NCBI GenBank assembly: GCA_039679385.1 | Contig: JBDKVB010000096.1 | Span: 1-43,557, forward strand | DNA from: Armatimonadia bacterium | GTDB lineage: Bacteria; Armatimonadota; Zipacnadia; Zipacnadales; JABUFB01 | Direction of reading: 5' to 3' | Length of the DNA: 43,557 nt | In this document: positions 19,735 through 29,358 of the stretch, piece by piece | How the letters are laid out: each line of letters begins with the position of its first letter | Position numbering within the stretch: position 1 is the stretch's first letter | The notes under the pieces: generated by a model | What the model saw: the letters and a program-made list of their open reading frames with translations, nothing else | Told to the model about the DNA's origin: nothing | Database searches by the model: none | Translations under genes and position numbers: made by a program

Positions 19735-22700
19735 TCAGCCTCCCATGGGTCGCATCGGTTGCTTGCGGCCGCCGGTCTTCTGCAGCGTCTCCATGAGTAG
19801 ACTGACCGCCTTCTCAATCTGCGGGTCCTTGCCGTCGCGGTAGTCCTCGTAGGAGAAAGGCACCTCGTAGTCCGGCTTCACGCCCAGGTTCTCCAGGTCG
19901 ATGCCGTCCATCGTGTACCAGCCGACCCAGGGCACACGGAACCGGAACCCGTTGACCAGCGTGCGATCGGAGGTGCCGATGACCATGCCTGAGGTCGTCC
20001 TTCCGACCAGCGGGCCCAGGCCCTTCTGGCGGAACCCGTTCGGGAAGATCTCGGCGTCCGAGGCGGAGTGCTCGTTGATGAGCAGCGCCTTCGGCCCGTC
20101 GAACTGCGAGAAGGGTGAGGAGCGAAGAGGCGTGTTGCGAGCCGCGTTCCAGGCGTGGACAGTCTTGGTGAGGTCCTCCAGCAGGCGGTCGTGTGTGTTG
20201 CCGCCGCCGTTGTTGCGCACGTCAAGCAGCAGTGCCTCGCAATGCTGCGCGGCACCGTTGAGCTCGCGCTCGAAGCGAGTGAAGGAGGCATCGTCCATGG
20301 AGCGGATATGCAGGTAGTAGACCTTGCCCCCGGACAGCTTGGTGGTCATCTCGCGGTTCCTGCGCAGCCAGTCCTGGTAGCGCAGCTCACCCACAGTCCC
20401 CAGGGAGATGGGCTTGGCGGAGACCTCCCGGGCACCCTCGGCTTTCGGTTCCTTGTTGACCTTGAGCTTGAGGCGCTCGCCCTCGCGGTTGCTGAGGAGC
20501 CGGCAGAAGTCCTCGTTGTTGGAGACCTCCTTGCCGTCGATACTCAGGAGGTACTCACCCGCAGCCACCCTGGCTTCGGGTAGGTCCAGCGGCCCGTTGG
20601 GAAGGACCTCGAGGACTTTGATACCCGGGCCACGGTACTTCGGGTCTGCCACGATTCCCAGACTTGCCGTGGACGGCCCGGTCGGAGCAGTGCCGCCGGA
20701 GATGCCCAGGTGCGAGCCGTCGAGCTCGCCGATCATACGTCCGATCAGGTGCTGCAGGTCGTCCCGCCCGAGGGTGCCGTCACAGAGCAGGCTGTAGCGC
20801 TTGTACTGCGCCGGCCAGTCGACACCGTGCAGGTTGGCCGAGTAGAAGCTCTCGTCGAGCATCGCCCAGGCCTGGCGGAGCGCTTCCTTCTGCACCAGCC
20901 GGTCGTCGGTGTGGATCTTCGCTTTCCAGGAGATGTCCGTCGGGTTCCCGCCGGCGATCGGGGCCTTCTTGAGCTTGCCGCCATCAAGGAAGAAGAGAGC
21001 CTTGCCGTCCTCCTGTAGCCGCAGGGCACCCAGGTCGAAGCTGCCCGTTACCAGACGCCGCTGGTTCTTGCCGTCCGGGTCCATCGCCCAGATCTCGCGC
21101 CCCTTGATGTAGAGGAGAGTCTTGCCATCGGGCGTGACGATCAGGCTGCTCTCGTTATCCGGGGTATTCGTCAGGCACTTGGCGCGCTCATAGATCTCGG
21201 TGAAGTCGATCTCGAAGGGGTCGATGGTCGTGTACTTCCAGGGCTTCTCCTCAGTCTTCTCAGCAGCCGGTTTCTCCTCCGTCTTGGACTTGTTCTCCTC
21301 GGTGGCAGCAGCGGCCGGCTTCTCGGTCTTCTTCTCCTTCTCCTTTTCCTTCTTCTCTTTCTCCTTGTCGGCCAGTTGCTGCTCGTAGTCCTCGAACTTG
21401 GCGGGCTCACGCTGGAGCTCCACCGAGTAGATCTCCGTGTTCCCCTCTCGACTGGAGGCGAAGTAGATGCGCTTGCCGTCGGGCGACCACCAGGGCGTCC
21501 AGCTTCCCTTCGGTTCGCGGGTGATGTTTACCCACTCGCCACCGGCCAGAGGCTTGACGAACAGGTCGGTGCCGGAACGCGGGTCATCGATCTGGGCCAG
21601 GACCCAGCGACCGTCCGGAGAGATGCGCACTTCCTGGATATTGGGGTCGCTGAGGAACCGGGTGACCTCGCCGGTCTGCGGATCAGCCGCGAAGATGCCG
21701 TCGCCACCGGCGTTATGACGGAACAGGAGCTTCTTGCCATCCGGCGTGTACCCGATCAGGTCGAGGTAGAACTTGTCGTCATGCACGAGCCTTCGCTTCT
21801 GCCGGGTAGCGCCGTCAACTACCCAGATCGACTCCGCCGGCTCCTGTTGGGTGGTGTAGGCGAGCTGCTTGCCGTCGGGTGACCAGAAGTAGTCGCCCTC
21901 GAAGCCCTGCCAGTCGGTGAGGCGGATCGAATCGTTCTTGAGGTCGGGCTTCACGAAGAGGATGTCGTCGCGGACGCGGACCGCCACCAGCGACCCGTCG
22001 CGGTTGACCTCCATCTCCTGGATGCCGTCGGTCAGCGTGGTATCGGTCTCGAAGGTCTGGCGGTAGTCAACCGGGGCGTGCAGGGCGATCCTCAGGGGAG
22101 TGCCGCCGGTAGTGGGCATGCGCCAGAGGTCGAAGTTCCACTCGAACGCCAGCCACTTGCCGTCGCGGGAGATCTGCAGGAAGTTGACGGCGTCGGTGTC
22201 GAAGGAGGTGAGCCGGCGCACCCGGCTATCGGCCAGGTTCATCTCGAAGACGTTCGGTCGGCAGTTGCGCTCACTGACGAAGAAGACACGCTTGCCATCC
22301 GCACTCATCACGGGCCAGTTGTCCATCCCCGGATTGTCGGTGAGCAGTTTCAGCGTGTCCTGACGCGTGTCGTACATCGCAAGCTCGGCATTGGCCGATC
22401 CCGTGTAGCCCTTGCGCCACCACGTGATACCGTCGCGAATTCCCAACACATAGCGGCCGTCGGGGCTGTAGCTGTTGGCCGACACCGAGCACACGTCGCG
22501 CAGCACCGGATGCACGTAGCCGGTCTTCAGCTCGATCTCATAGGGTGCCAAGCGGTCGTGGTCGCGGGCGGAGCTGAACAAGAGCTTCGTACCGTCGGGC
22601 GACCAGTCGGTCAGGGTGTCGCCGCCGCTGTGGTAGGTGACGCGCTGAATCTCCCCGCCACCGGCAGGCATGACGAACAGATCGCTGTTGCCGTAGCGGT

Positions 22701-22953
22701 CCGATACGAAGGCCAGTTGCTTTCCGTCCGGCGAGAAGCGCGGTCGCGAGTCATAGGCGTCGCTGAGAGTGAGCCGCCGTGCGTCGCCGGTGGCAACGTC
22801 GGCAACCCAGATGTCGCCCTGGTAAGAGAAGGCGATGCGGGAGCCGTCGGGACTGAGACCGGGGTAATGACAATCGCGGATGACAGGGGCTTGCTGGGCT
22901 GGAAGGCTGGAACCGAGCAACACGCAGACGACCACGCCAAGGCCCGCAAACAT
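19735..22953 (-). CDS. Tricorn-like S41 protease with beta-propeller and PDZ domains
   Basis: An exported serine protease of 1072 residues. A signal peptide (GLGVVVCVLLGSSLPAQQ) is followed by many TolB/WD40-like propeller blades, each with an SPDGK-type turn, to about residue 530. Then comes a Lys/Glu/Pro-rich linker (about 535-580), a second short propeller stretch, a PDZ domain (ASLGIVAD; SIDGKEVSNNEDF), and the S41 catalytic domain. The likely catalytic Ser is residue 965 in NEHSASDAEIFPNG; a conserved His is in ELDGSHLGIS and a backbone loop is LLLDVRNNGGGN. The start at 22953 follows AGGTGA by five bases; the GTG nine bases earlier overlaps that site. Such proteases trim peptides after larger proteases. 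The charged linker is the only unusual part. Confidence 0.93.
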   Translation of the reverse strand: MFAGLGVVVCVLLGSSLPAQQAPVIRDCHYPGLSPDGSRIAFSYQGDIWVADVATGDARRLTLSDAYDSRPRFSPDGKQLAFVSDRYGNSDLFVMPAGGGEIQRVTYHSGGDTLTDWSPDGTKLLFSSARDHDRLAPYEIELKTGYVHPVLRDVCSVSANSYSPDGRYVLGIRDGITWWRKGYTGSANAELAMYDTRQDTLKLLTDNPGMDNWPVMSADGKRVFFVSERNCRPNVFEMNLADSRVRRLTSFDTDAVNFLQISRDGKWLAFEWNFDLWRMPTTGGTPLRIALHAPVDYRQTFETDTTLTDGIQEMEVNRDGSLVAVRVRDDILFVKPDLKNDSIRLTDWQGFEGDYFWSPDGKQLAYTTQQEPAESIWVVDGATRQKRRLVHDDKFYLDLIGYTPDGKKLLFRHNAGGDGIFAADPQTGEVTRFLSDPNIQEVRISPDGRWVLAQIDDPRSGTDLFVKPLAGGEWVNITREPKGSWTPWWSPDGKRIYFASSREGNTEIYSVELQREPAKFEDYEQQLADKEKEKKEKEKEKKTEKPAAAATEENKSKTEEKPAAEKTEEKPWKYTTIDPFEIDFTEIYERAKCLTNTPDNESSLIVTPDGKTLLYIKGREIWAMDPDGKNQRRLVTGSFDLGALRLQEDGKALFFLDGGKLKKAPIAGGNPTDISWKAKIHTDDRLVQKEALRQAWAMLDESFYSANLHGVDWPAQYKRYSLLCDGTLGRDDLQHLIGRMIGELDGSHLGISGGTAPTGPSTASLGIVADPKYRGPGIKVLEVLPNGPLDLPEARVAAGEYLLSIDGKEVSNNEDFCRLLSNREGERLKLKVNKEPKAEGAREVSAKPISLGTVGELRYQDWLRRNREMTTKLSGGKVYYLHIRSMDDASFTRFERELNGAAQHCEALLLDVRNNGGGNTHDRLLEDLTKTVHAWNAARNTPLRSSPFSQFDGPKALLINEHSASDAEIFPNGFRQKGLGPLVGRTTSGMVIGTSDRTLVNGFRFRVPWVGWYTMDGIDLENLGVKPDYEVPFSYEDYRDGKDPQIEKAVSLLMETLQKTGGRKQPMRPMGG

Positions 22954-23166
22954 GACGCTCACCTGAGGGGGAAAGAATCGCCCTGGGCCGTCCAGGGGGG
23001 GCGTAAAGTGGCAATTCGGCGTCTACGCCCCGACACCTGCACCGCAAGGGTGTGCTGTGAGGGCCGCAGGCGATCCTGGGCTCAACCTCGAATCCCCGAA
23101 GGGCATTGCGGGAGGGCTGTCGAAGTGACCGCCCCACAGACGATACCATGAAGGGAGTTATCCCCT

Positions 23167-24171
23167 ATGCCCAAGACAGTAAAGGTTGCCTTCATCGGCA
23201 GTGGCGGTATGGCCAAGTCCCACGTTCCCGGCCTGAAGGAAATGCAGGACGTTGAACTCGTCGGCTTCTGCGACGTTGCCCTGGAGCGCGCGCAGGCCAT
23301 GGCAGACGAGCACGGTGGTCAGGCCTTCGCGGACGCGGGGAAGATGCTCGATACCGTTACCCCCGACTGCTGCTACGTGCTGCTCCCGCCCTTCGCCCAC
23401 GGTGCGGCTGAGATGGCCTGCGTCGAGCGCGATATCCCCTTCTTCGTGGAGAAGCCCATCAACCGCGACTACAACCAGGCGGCCGGGATTGCTGAGGCCG
23501 TCGAGGACAAGGGCCTGCTCACCTCAGCCGGCTACATGAACCGCTACCGCAAGGCGATCCAGGCGGCGAAGAAGAGCCTGGAGCAGGACCCGGCCATCTA
23601 CGTCTCCGGCGGCTGGATCGGCGGCAAGCCGAACCCGAGTCCCGAGCGGCCCATCAGCATGTGGTGGGTTCAGAAGGCCAAGAGCGGCGGTCAGTTCGTC
23701 GAGCAGGTCACCCACACCGTCGACGTCGTCCGCTTCCTCTGCGGCGAGGCGACTCATGTGAGCGCCTTCGCGGCCGAGGGCTTCAACCAGAACATCCCGG
23801 GCTATGACATCGACGACGCCCTGGCCGTGACCATCCACTTCGCCAACGGCGGCGTGGCTAATCTGCACTCCTGCTGCGGATGCAATGCCCACGGTGGCGT
23901 GACGCTCGACGTCTTCGCCGGCAACGTCGCCTACGAGTTCCGCGGCTGGGCTCACGACTGCAAGGTCTACAAGGAGCATAAGGTCGCGGAGGAGATCAAG
24001 GGCGAGCCCGACATCTTCGTCATCGAGGACGAGGCCTTCATGGAGGCCGTGCGGACGGGCGATCCGGCGCCGGTTCAGTGCACCTACGCAGACGCCCTTA
24101 AGACGCTGGAGATCACCCTGGCTGCAAATGCCTCCGCGGAGCAGGGCAAGATCGTCAAGTTGTCGGGGTAG
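23167..24171 (+). CDS. Gfo/Idh/MocA family oxidoreductase
   Basis: A 334-residue NAD(P)-dependent sugar or inositol-type oxidoreductase. The Rossmann motif is VAFIGSGGMAKSH (GSGGMA at 11-16), and the family's EKP (95-97) lies in PFFVEKPINRDY. GYMNRYRKAI and GGQFVEQVTHTVDVVRFLCG match the second half, including the conserved catalytic-region His. The start follows GGGAG by about 10 bases. No signal peptide is seen, so it is cytoplasmic. The nearby glycosidase-like genes suggest a sugar substrate, which cannot be specified. A strong terminator follows. Confidence 0.92.
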   Translation: MPKTVKVAFIGSGGMAKSHVPGLKEMQDVELVGFCDVALERAQAMADEHGGQAFADAGKMLDTVTPDCCYVLLPPFAHGAAEMACVERDIPFFVEKPINRDYNQAAGIAEAVEDKGLLTSAGYMNRYRKAIQAAKKSLEQDPAIYVSGGWIGGKPNPSPERPISMWWVQKAKSGGQFVEQVTHTVDVVRFLCGEATHVSAFAAEGFNQNIPGYDIDDALAVTIHFANGGVANLHSCCGCNAHGGVTLDVFAGNVAYEFRGWAHDCKVYKEHKVAEEIKGEPDIFVIEDEAFMEAVRTGDPAPVQCTYADALKTLEITLAANASAEQGKIVKLSG

Positions 24172-24189
24172 CGAGCCCCGCCTCCCTGG

Positions 24190-24222
24190 AAAGGCCCGGG
24201 CACCCGCCCGGGCCTTTCTCTT
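24190..24222. terminator. Rho-independent terminator between convergent genes
   Basis: AAAGGCCCGGGC (24190-24201) pairs with GCCCGGGCCTTT (24206-24217) around a 4-base loop and is followed by CTCTTT. It can serve the oxidoreductase gene (+), and the glycosidase-like gene ending at 24235 (-) through the AAA/TTT ends of the stem. Confidence 0.85.
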
Positions 24223-24234
24223 TGCGGACACACC

Positions 24235-25830
24235 TCAGCGGTACTGCACGTGCAGTTCGACCTTCTCCAGGGCGATATCGCGGACCACATAGGCGATACG
24301 GTCTGCGATCCAGACGTCCACGCGGTTCCATCCACGCCGACACAGGGACGCCGGCAGCAGGAAGTCCAGCCGGAGCAGTTGCTGGCGGGGATCGACGGCG
24401 TACTGCCCTCTGCCGCCAGAGGCGGGCTGAGGTGCCGGTGAGAAGATCTGCGGGTCCTTCCAGCCATGGTCGCAGACCTCCACCGGAAGCTCCATTCCGT
24501 TGAGCGAGGCAGCGATCCTGTCACCCTCTCTTGCCCCGAAGAGGACGAGGCGAAGCTTGAGGCCCGCAACCTGGTCCGCGTCACTGCGGAGGGGATCGCC
24601 CAAGTACAGAGGGACCTGTGCTGCCGTGCCGTCGTTGCGCAAAGGCAGCGGTAGCAGGGCCTCGTCATTGCGGTTGAAGAAGCCCTCCGCCCAGGGATAG
24701 CCGCCCCGTCGCTCAACGGCGAACACCTTGTCCTTGCGCGCGATCGTGTCGGGGCTACCCACCTCGCAGTAGGCCTGCCCGTGAGAAGCGGGCCCCGGCT
24801 CGTTGAACATTGCCCGCTGCCAGCCCTTCGCGATCAGCTCCTCGCACTCTTGGGCCGGAGCGTTGGTCCAGTTGAAGGTCGCTACGCTGTCGGCTCCCTG
24901 TGCCCACCAGTTGGCGAACACTCCCCGCAGGAACTCAACCGGCGGAAAGCGGTAACCATCGGTCGCATGGTGGTCGTCGAAGCAGGGCTGGAGCTTGAGG
25001 TTGTGTCCGGCAACCACTTCGGCGAAGTCCGCCAGGTCGACCGTCATGGACCGCGAGCCCAGTGTGAGGATATCCACCAGGTCCTCGTGCACCCACTGAG
25101 CGATGTCGAAGCCGTCGGCATGGCAGCCGGCGAGAGTCTGCGGGATACGGGCCGCCAGCAGATAAGGGCGTCCACGGCTCGCCGCGACCTCCTCCAGCAT
25201 CGAACGGACCATGCGGAGAAACTCGGTGACTTGGTCGCGCAATTCCCACTGTCGGCCGACAGGCAGACACGGTACGTGCCGGGCGAAGTCGAGCTGGAAG
25301 CCCTCGAGGTCGTAGGTTTCGGCAACCTCACGAAGGATGGCGACCTGGAACTCGCGGACCTGGGGCACCGCGTAGTTCCACATGCCCTGCCACCACCAGG
25401 TCTTGAGAACCCAGTCCGGATGAGCTTCCTTGAGGGGATTGCGGCGGTCGAGCATGAGCGTGCAGCCGGGGTCGAGGCTCTCGGTCGGGCTGAGATCTAC
25501 CTCGCTCACGCGGTGATTCCAGAAGGCCTCCAGGCCCCGCTGATGGGTCTGGGTCACCAACCCCGCGATCCAGTCAATCCCCTGATCCCACCACAAGCGC
25601 AGCCCGGGATGCTCGAAGCGCTCGAGCACCTGGCTGGGGTACGGCGCCCAGCTTCCGAAGCCCACGTCCCAGAAGATGCTGTCAACCTGGCTGCCGGGCT
25701 GGTCGAAGTAGCGGAAGCGGAAGTCGAGCCACTCGCCGAAATCCGCCCCGAGTTGCCCGTGAGCATCGTACTGCACGACGATGCGACGACGACGATTCAC
25801 GGCATCGTGGTGCGCCTGACTCAGCTGCAC
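24235..25830 (-). CDS. Glycosidase-like TIM-barrel protein with C-terminal beta domain
   Basis: The 531-residue protein has no signal peptide. Its first 380 or so residues look like a TIM barrel of the putative glycosyl-hydrolase type (GHL10/DUF4985-like): IFWDVGFGSWAP, QRGLEAFWNHRVSEVD, HPDWVLKTWWW, YDLEGFQLDFARHVPC (a probable active-site Asp), VEFLRGVFANWWAQGADSVATFNW. The C-terminal 130 residues are a beta domain (LRLVLFGAREGDRIAASLNG). The start is GTG at 25830 with GGGGAGA six bases upstream; no ATG start fits better. It is divergent from the aldo/keto reductase gene. The substrate is unknown and the hydrolase activity is inferred from the fold. Confidence 0.75.
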   Translation of the reverse strand: MQLSQAHHDAVNRRRRIVVQYDAHGQLGADFGEWLDFRFRYFDQPGSQVDSIFWDVGFGSWAPYPSQVLERFEHPGLRLWWDQGIDWIAGLVTQTHQRGLEAFWNHRVSEVDLSPTESLDPGCTLMLDRRNPLKEAHPDWVLKTWWWQGMWNYAVPQVREFQVAILREVAETYDLEGFQLDFARHVPCLPVGRQWELRDQVTEFLRMVRSMLEEVAASRGRPYLLAARIPQTLAGCHADGFDIAQWVHEDLVDILTLGSRSMTVDLADFAEVVAGHNLKLQPCFDDHHATDGYRFPPVEFLRGVFANWWAQGADSVATFNWTNAPAQECEELIAKGWQRAMFNEPGPASHGQAYCEVGSPDTIARKDKVFAVERRGGYPWAEGFFNRNDEALLPLPLRNDGTAAQVPLYLGDPLRSDADQVAGLKLRLVLFGAREGDRIAASLNGMELPVEVCDHGWKDPQIFSPAPQPASGGRGQYAVDPRQQLLRLDFLLPASLCRRGWNRVDVWIADRIAYVVRDIALEKVELHVQYR

Positions 25831-26040
25831 CCAAGGTCTCCCCTTTCGACGCCGACAGACAGGTGATCAGTCGACCACAGCACCGCAGTCCTTCAGCGGC
25901 GGCAGGGATCATCCCTCCCCGGTGCACTCCAGTTGCCGCCAAGGGGATCGCGACTGAGGTGGCGAAAGTTGACAGGCCCTCGTATGATGAGGACCTTGCA
26001 CCAGGGGTGCACATCGACCCCTGCGACCGGAGGACTAACC

Positions 26041-27126
26041 ATGCAGTACCGCCGTCTGGGAAAGACTGACTTGGAGGTTTCCATCGTAGGCTTCGGCGCC
26101 ATCAAGCTGCCGAAGGTCGACCAGGAGGAGGCAACCGCTGCGCTCAACCGGGCGCTGGACCTGGGCGTCAACTTCGTCGACACCGCTCGGGCCTACCGCG
26201 ACAGCGAGGAGAAGATCGGCATCGCCCTGGAGAGCCGCCGGGACGAGTACTACCTCGCGACCAAGACCGTGCAGCGTCAGGCCGGGGAAGCACGCGCCGA
26301 ACTGGAGACGAGCCTGCGCAATCTACGCACAGATCACGTGGACCTGTGGCAACTCCACAGCGTCAGCACCTGGGAGCAATGGGAGCAGATCAACGCGCCC
26401 GGCGGAGCCGTCGAGGTCGGAGCGGCTGCCCTCACAGAGGGCAAGATCCGGCACTTCGGGATCACCATCCACCGCGACTGGCGCGTCATGCAGGCCGCCA
26501 TCGAGTCCGGTCTCTTCGAGACCCTCATGGTCGCCTACTCGCCGCTGGATTCCGAGGGCGTGCACGAGGTTGTTCTGCCGCTGGCCCAGGAGCACGACCT
26601 GGGCGTCATCATCATGAAGGCGCTGTCGGGCGGCCAGCTTGCTCTGCCTGCCGAGGCGAAGGTGGCGGGACTTGGCGGAGCCGACGCCGTCGTGGCGGGG
26701 TCACTGCGCTTCGTCCTGGGAAACCCGGCCGTCAGCGTTGTCATCCCCGGTATCACCTGCGTGCGGGAGATCGAGGAGGATGCGGCTCTCGGCGAGGACT
26801 ACAACCCGCTCTCGGCCGACGAACTCCAGGAGCTGCGCCGTCTCATCGGCGGCCTGGGTCAGGAGTACCGCTACAAGCAGGCCTGCCTGCGCTGTGAGTA
26901 CTGCCTTCCCTGCCCGCAGGGCCTTGTCATTCCGGAGATCTTCCGCGCCGTCCACATGAAGACGCAGTACCCGGAGGAGCTCAGACACATGGGCGACGAG
27001 CTCTGGGAGAGTCTCGAGGTCTACCCGGACGCCTGCGTGGAGTGCGGAACCTGCATGAAGAAGTGCCCCGCCGGGCTGAACATCCCGGAGAAGCTACAGG
27101 CCGCCGCGGCTGTGTTCGAGCGGTAG
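26041..27126 (+). CDS. Aldo/keto reductase with C-terminal iron-sulfur motifs
   Basis: A 361-residue reductase. The aldo/keto reductase barrel shows MQYRRLGKTDLEVSIVGFG and the catalytic set D47, Y52 (FVDTARAY), K75 (ATKT) and H106 (LWQLHS). The C-terminal 80 residues add CLRCEYCLPCPQG (C282, C285, C288, C291) and CVECGTCMKKCPAGLNIP (C332, C335, C338, C342), enough for two [4Fe-4S] clusters. This tail is common in a branch of the family and suggests electron transfer from a ferredoxin or similar donor. The start at 26041 follows CCGGAGGAC; the frame extends upstream to 25933 but without a ribosome site. Cytoplasmic; substrate unknown. Confidence 0.92.
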   Translation: MQYRRLGKTDLEVSIVGFGAIKLPKVDQEEATAALNRALDLGVNFVDTARAYRDSEEKIGIALESRRDEYYLATKTVQRQAGEARAELETSLRNLRTDHVDLWQLHSVSTWEQWEQINAPGGAVEVGAAALTEGKIRHFGITIHRDWRVMQAAIESGLFETLMVAYSPLDSEGVHEVVLPLAQEHDLGVIIMKALSGGQLALPAEAKVAGLGGADAVVAGSLRFVLGNPAVSVVIPGITCVREIEEDAALGEDYNPLSADELQELRRLIGGLGQEYRYKQACLRCEYCLPCPQGLVIPEIFRAVHMKTQYPEELRHMGDELWESLEVYPDACVECGTCMKKCPAGLNIPEKLQAAAAVFER

Positions 27127-27172
27127 AGTTGGCGCTCTGAAGGATGCGCTGCCGGCACTTTGCTGTCCGCTT

Positions 27173-27195
27173 GCCTCCGGCTCTCAGTCGGAGGC
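27173..27195 (+). terminator. Hairpin after the aldo/keto reductase gene
   Basis: GCCTCCG (27173-27179) and CGGAGGC (27189-27195) form a 7-base stem with a 9-base loop, 46 bases after the stop. There is no T-tract, so termination is uncertain. The rest of the 258-base gap holds only a short AGCAAC/GTTGCT inverted repeat near 27249-27263. Confidence 0.3.
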
Positions 27196-27384
27196 ATACC
27201 ACAACGCCACCTCACTCCCTGCCTTCGGCATCCTCTCCACGCGTGGAAAGCAACTGTGTTGCTCGTCAAGCCGTCTCGGGCACGGGGTGGTGGCAAGGTG
27301 CTGCTTGCGCCATGATCGCGTTGAGCATGGTTAGCAGCCTGAGCACGGCTTTGTCTTTGGAGACGGCAGAAAGAAAGCGTGACT

Positions 27385-29316
27385 ATGGCCAGACCACAAC
27401 TATGGACAAGAGACTTCGTGCTCGTTTCCCTCGTCAATTTCCTGGTTGCTCTGAACTTCTACTTACTGATGATAGTTGTCTCCGGGTATGCAATGGAGCG
27501 ATTCGGCGCCTCACCAAGTGAGGCGGGCCTTTCCGCCAGCATCTTCATCATCGGCGGACTCGCGGCACGTCTTCTGTGCGGGAAGTGGATCGGGCGCGTT
27601 GGCTACAAGAGGGCGCTCTACGTAGGGGTCATCCTGAATCTGCTCATGACGGTGTCGTACTTTGGAGCCAATAGTTTCGTCCTCCTGCTCGCGGTCCGCT
27701 TGCTCCATGGCGCGGCCTTTGGGATTACCACGACGACAACGGCGACGATTGTTGGCAGTATCGTTCCGAAGGAAAGAAGCGGCGAAGGGATTGGCTATTA
27801 TGGTTTGAGCCAGATCTTGGCAACCGCCGTCGGTCCCTTCCTGGGCATATTCATCAGTCAGCGTGGCAGTTTCGGCATGATCTTCGCCGCCTGCGCAGTT
27901 GCCTCGGCAATCAGCCTTGTGGTCACGCCCTTGCTATCCATAGCTGGCACGCAGTTGACACGAGAGCAGTTGGCGGAGATGAAGGGGTTCAAGCTGAGCA
28001 ATCTTGTTGAGGCCAGAGTCATCCCGATCTCAACCGTCGCCATGCTGATTTTCCTGTGCTATTCCAGCGTCGTCTCTTTCCTGACCGTGTATGCCAAGCA
28101 AATCCGTCTGGTAGATGCAGCCAGCTTCTTCTTTCTGGTGTATGCGGTGGTGATCCTGATTTCGAGGCCGTTCGTTGGCCGCCTGTTTGACGTGAAGGGC
28201 GAGAACTCGATCATGTACTCAGCGATCGCAGCCTTTGCTGTTGGCATGGTTCTGTTCAGCCAGGCCCATCATGGGTACACACTGCTGATGGCCGGAGGTC
28301 TGATCGGTCTTGGCTTTGGGGCCATACAGTCCAGCACTCAGGCCATTTCTGTCAAAATGACGCCGCGGCATCGCATGGGGCTGGCGAACTCAACCTATTA
28401 CACGCTGTCAGACGTGGGAATGGGAGTTGGCCCCTTGATGGTCGGGTTTGTGGTCCCCTTCGCTGGTTACCGGGGCATGTATATGGTTGTGGCAGGTGTG
28501 GCGGCGGCGTGCCTGTTGCTGTACTACGTGCTGCATGGGAGGAAGGAGCCGGCATCCCTGGTGGGCATGGAAGGCGAAGCTGGCTACCCCCTCAGTGGCC
28601 GGCAACCTCCAGAGCCGTGTGTACTGACGATCAGTCGACAACTCGGGAGTGGCGGTGCTCTCATCGGACGCGAGCTTGCCCGCCGGCTCGGCATCTCTTG
28701 CTTTGACCGTGAGATACTCCACCGCGCCGCCCTGCAACTCGATGCCTCCGAGGACTTACTCGAGGACCAGGACGAGAGGATCAGGACAGTATGGGAGTCG
28801 GTGCTCCAGTCTCTCGCGGCAGGAAACCCTGAGAGCCTGTATTTTCCTCCGCCTCTGAACATCCCGACGGACGGCGCACTGCGTCAGGTCGAGGCGGCAG
28901 TCATCGCGCACATCGCCCGGACGCAAAGCGCGATCGTCGTGGGCCGAGGTGGCATCCACACTCTACAGACGCATCCCAGACATATCAGTGTCTTTCTCCA
29001 TGCGCCCACTGGCTTCCGGCAGCACCGTGTGCAGGAGTTGTACCATGTGTCTGCCCGCGAAGCCCAGGAGAGGCTTGAGTGCAGCGATCGTGACCGGGCT
29101 CGGTACCACGCCTCGCTCTCGGGCCGGGACTGGGGGGATGCCAGACAGTACGACCTGTGCCTGGATGTGGCCTCATTGGGGGTCGCGGTAGCTGTTGAGA
29201 TGCTGCTCCGATGCTGGCACAGCCGTTTCGGCACCGACTGCGAGGGGAATGAGGAGAGGGCTAGCGCGAACTCGCTGCTTCCCGCTCTTGGCGAACGCCC
29301 TCAGCGAACAGCCTAG
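27385..29316 (+). CDS. MFS transporter fused to a cytidylate-kinase-like domain
   Basis: A 643-residue two-part protein. Residues 1-386 are a 12-helix major-facilitator transporter of the drug/proton-type branch: FIIGGLAARLLCGKWIGRVG in the 2-3 loop, RLLHGAAFGITTT in helix 4, and VILISRPFVGRLFDVKGE in the second half. A linker follows, then at about 411-610 a Cytidylate_kin2-type P-loop domain (CVLTISRQLGSGGALIGREL, ISCFDREILHRAA, AIVVGRGGIHTL, ISVFLHAPTGFRQHRVQEL). Transported solute and kinase substrate are unknown. GC is below that of the neighbours (27841-27900 is 34/60). The ATG at 27385 was preferred over the in-frame GTG at 27379; no strong ribosome site supports either. The reading frame passes through the join without interruption, so this is a true fusion unless the assembly is wrong. 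Confidence 0.88.
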   Translation: MARPQLWTRDFVLVSLVNFLVALNFYLLMIVVSGYAMERFGASPSEAGLSASIFIIGGLAARLLCGKWIGRVGYKRALYVGVILNLLMTVSYFGANSFVLLLAVRLLHGAAFGITTTTTATIVGSIVPKERSGEGIGYYGLSQILATAVGPFLGIFISQRGSFGMIFAACAVASAISLVVTPLLSIAGTQLTREQLAEMKGFKLSNLVEARVIPISTVAMLIFLCYSSVVSFLTVYAKQIRLVDAASFFFLVYAVVILISRPFVGRLFDVKGENSIMYSAIAAFAVGMVLFSQAHHGYTLLMAGGLIGLGFGAIQSSTQAISVKMTPRHRMGLANSTYYTLSDVGMGVGPLMVGFVVPFAGYRGMYMVVAGVAAACLLLYYVLHGRKEPASLVGMEGEAGYPLSGRQPPEPCVLTISRQLGSGGALIGRELARRLGISCFDREILHRAALQLDASEDLLEDQDERIRTVWESVLQSLAAGNPESLYFPPPLNIPTDGALRQVEAAVIAHIARTQSAIVVGRGGIHTLQTHPRHISVFLHAPTGFRQHRVQELYHVSAREAQERLECSDRDRARYHASLSGRDWGDARQYDLCLDVASLGVAVAVEMLLRCWHSRFGTDCEGNEERASANSLLPALGERPQRTA

Positions 29317-29358
29317 CCCCGCACTCATGTGGGGCAGCGCTTCCTTTTCAGTGATCAG

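Noticed and set aside
23040-23110. tRNA-like CTCGAATCC sequence
   Set aside because: No acceptor stem, anticodon arm or matching T-stem could be built around it.
25969-25974. Perfect TTGACA before the aldo/keto reductase gene
   Set aside because: The only good -10 box (TATGAT, 25983-25988) is 8 bases away, too close, and nothing fits at 16-18 bases.
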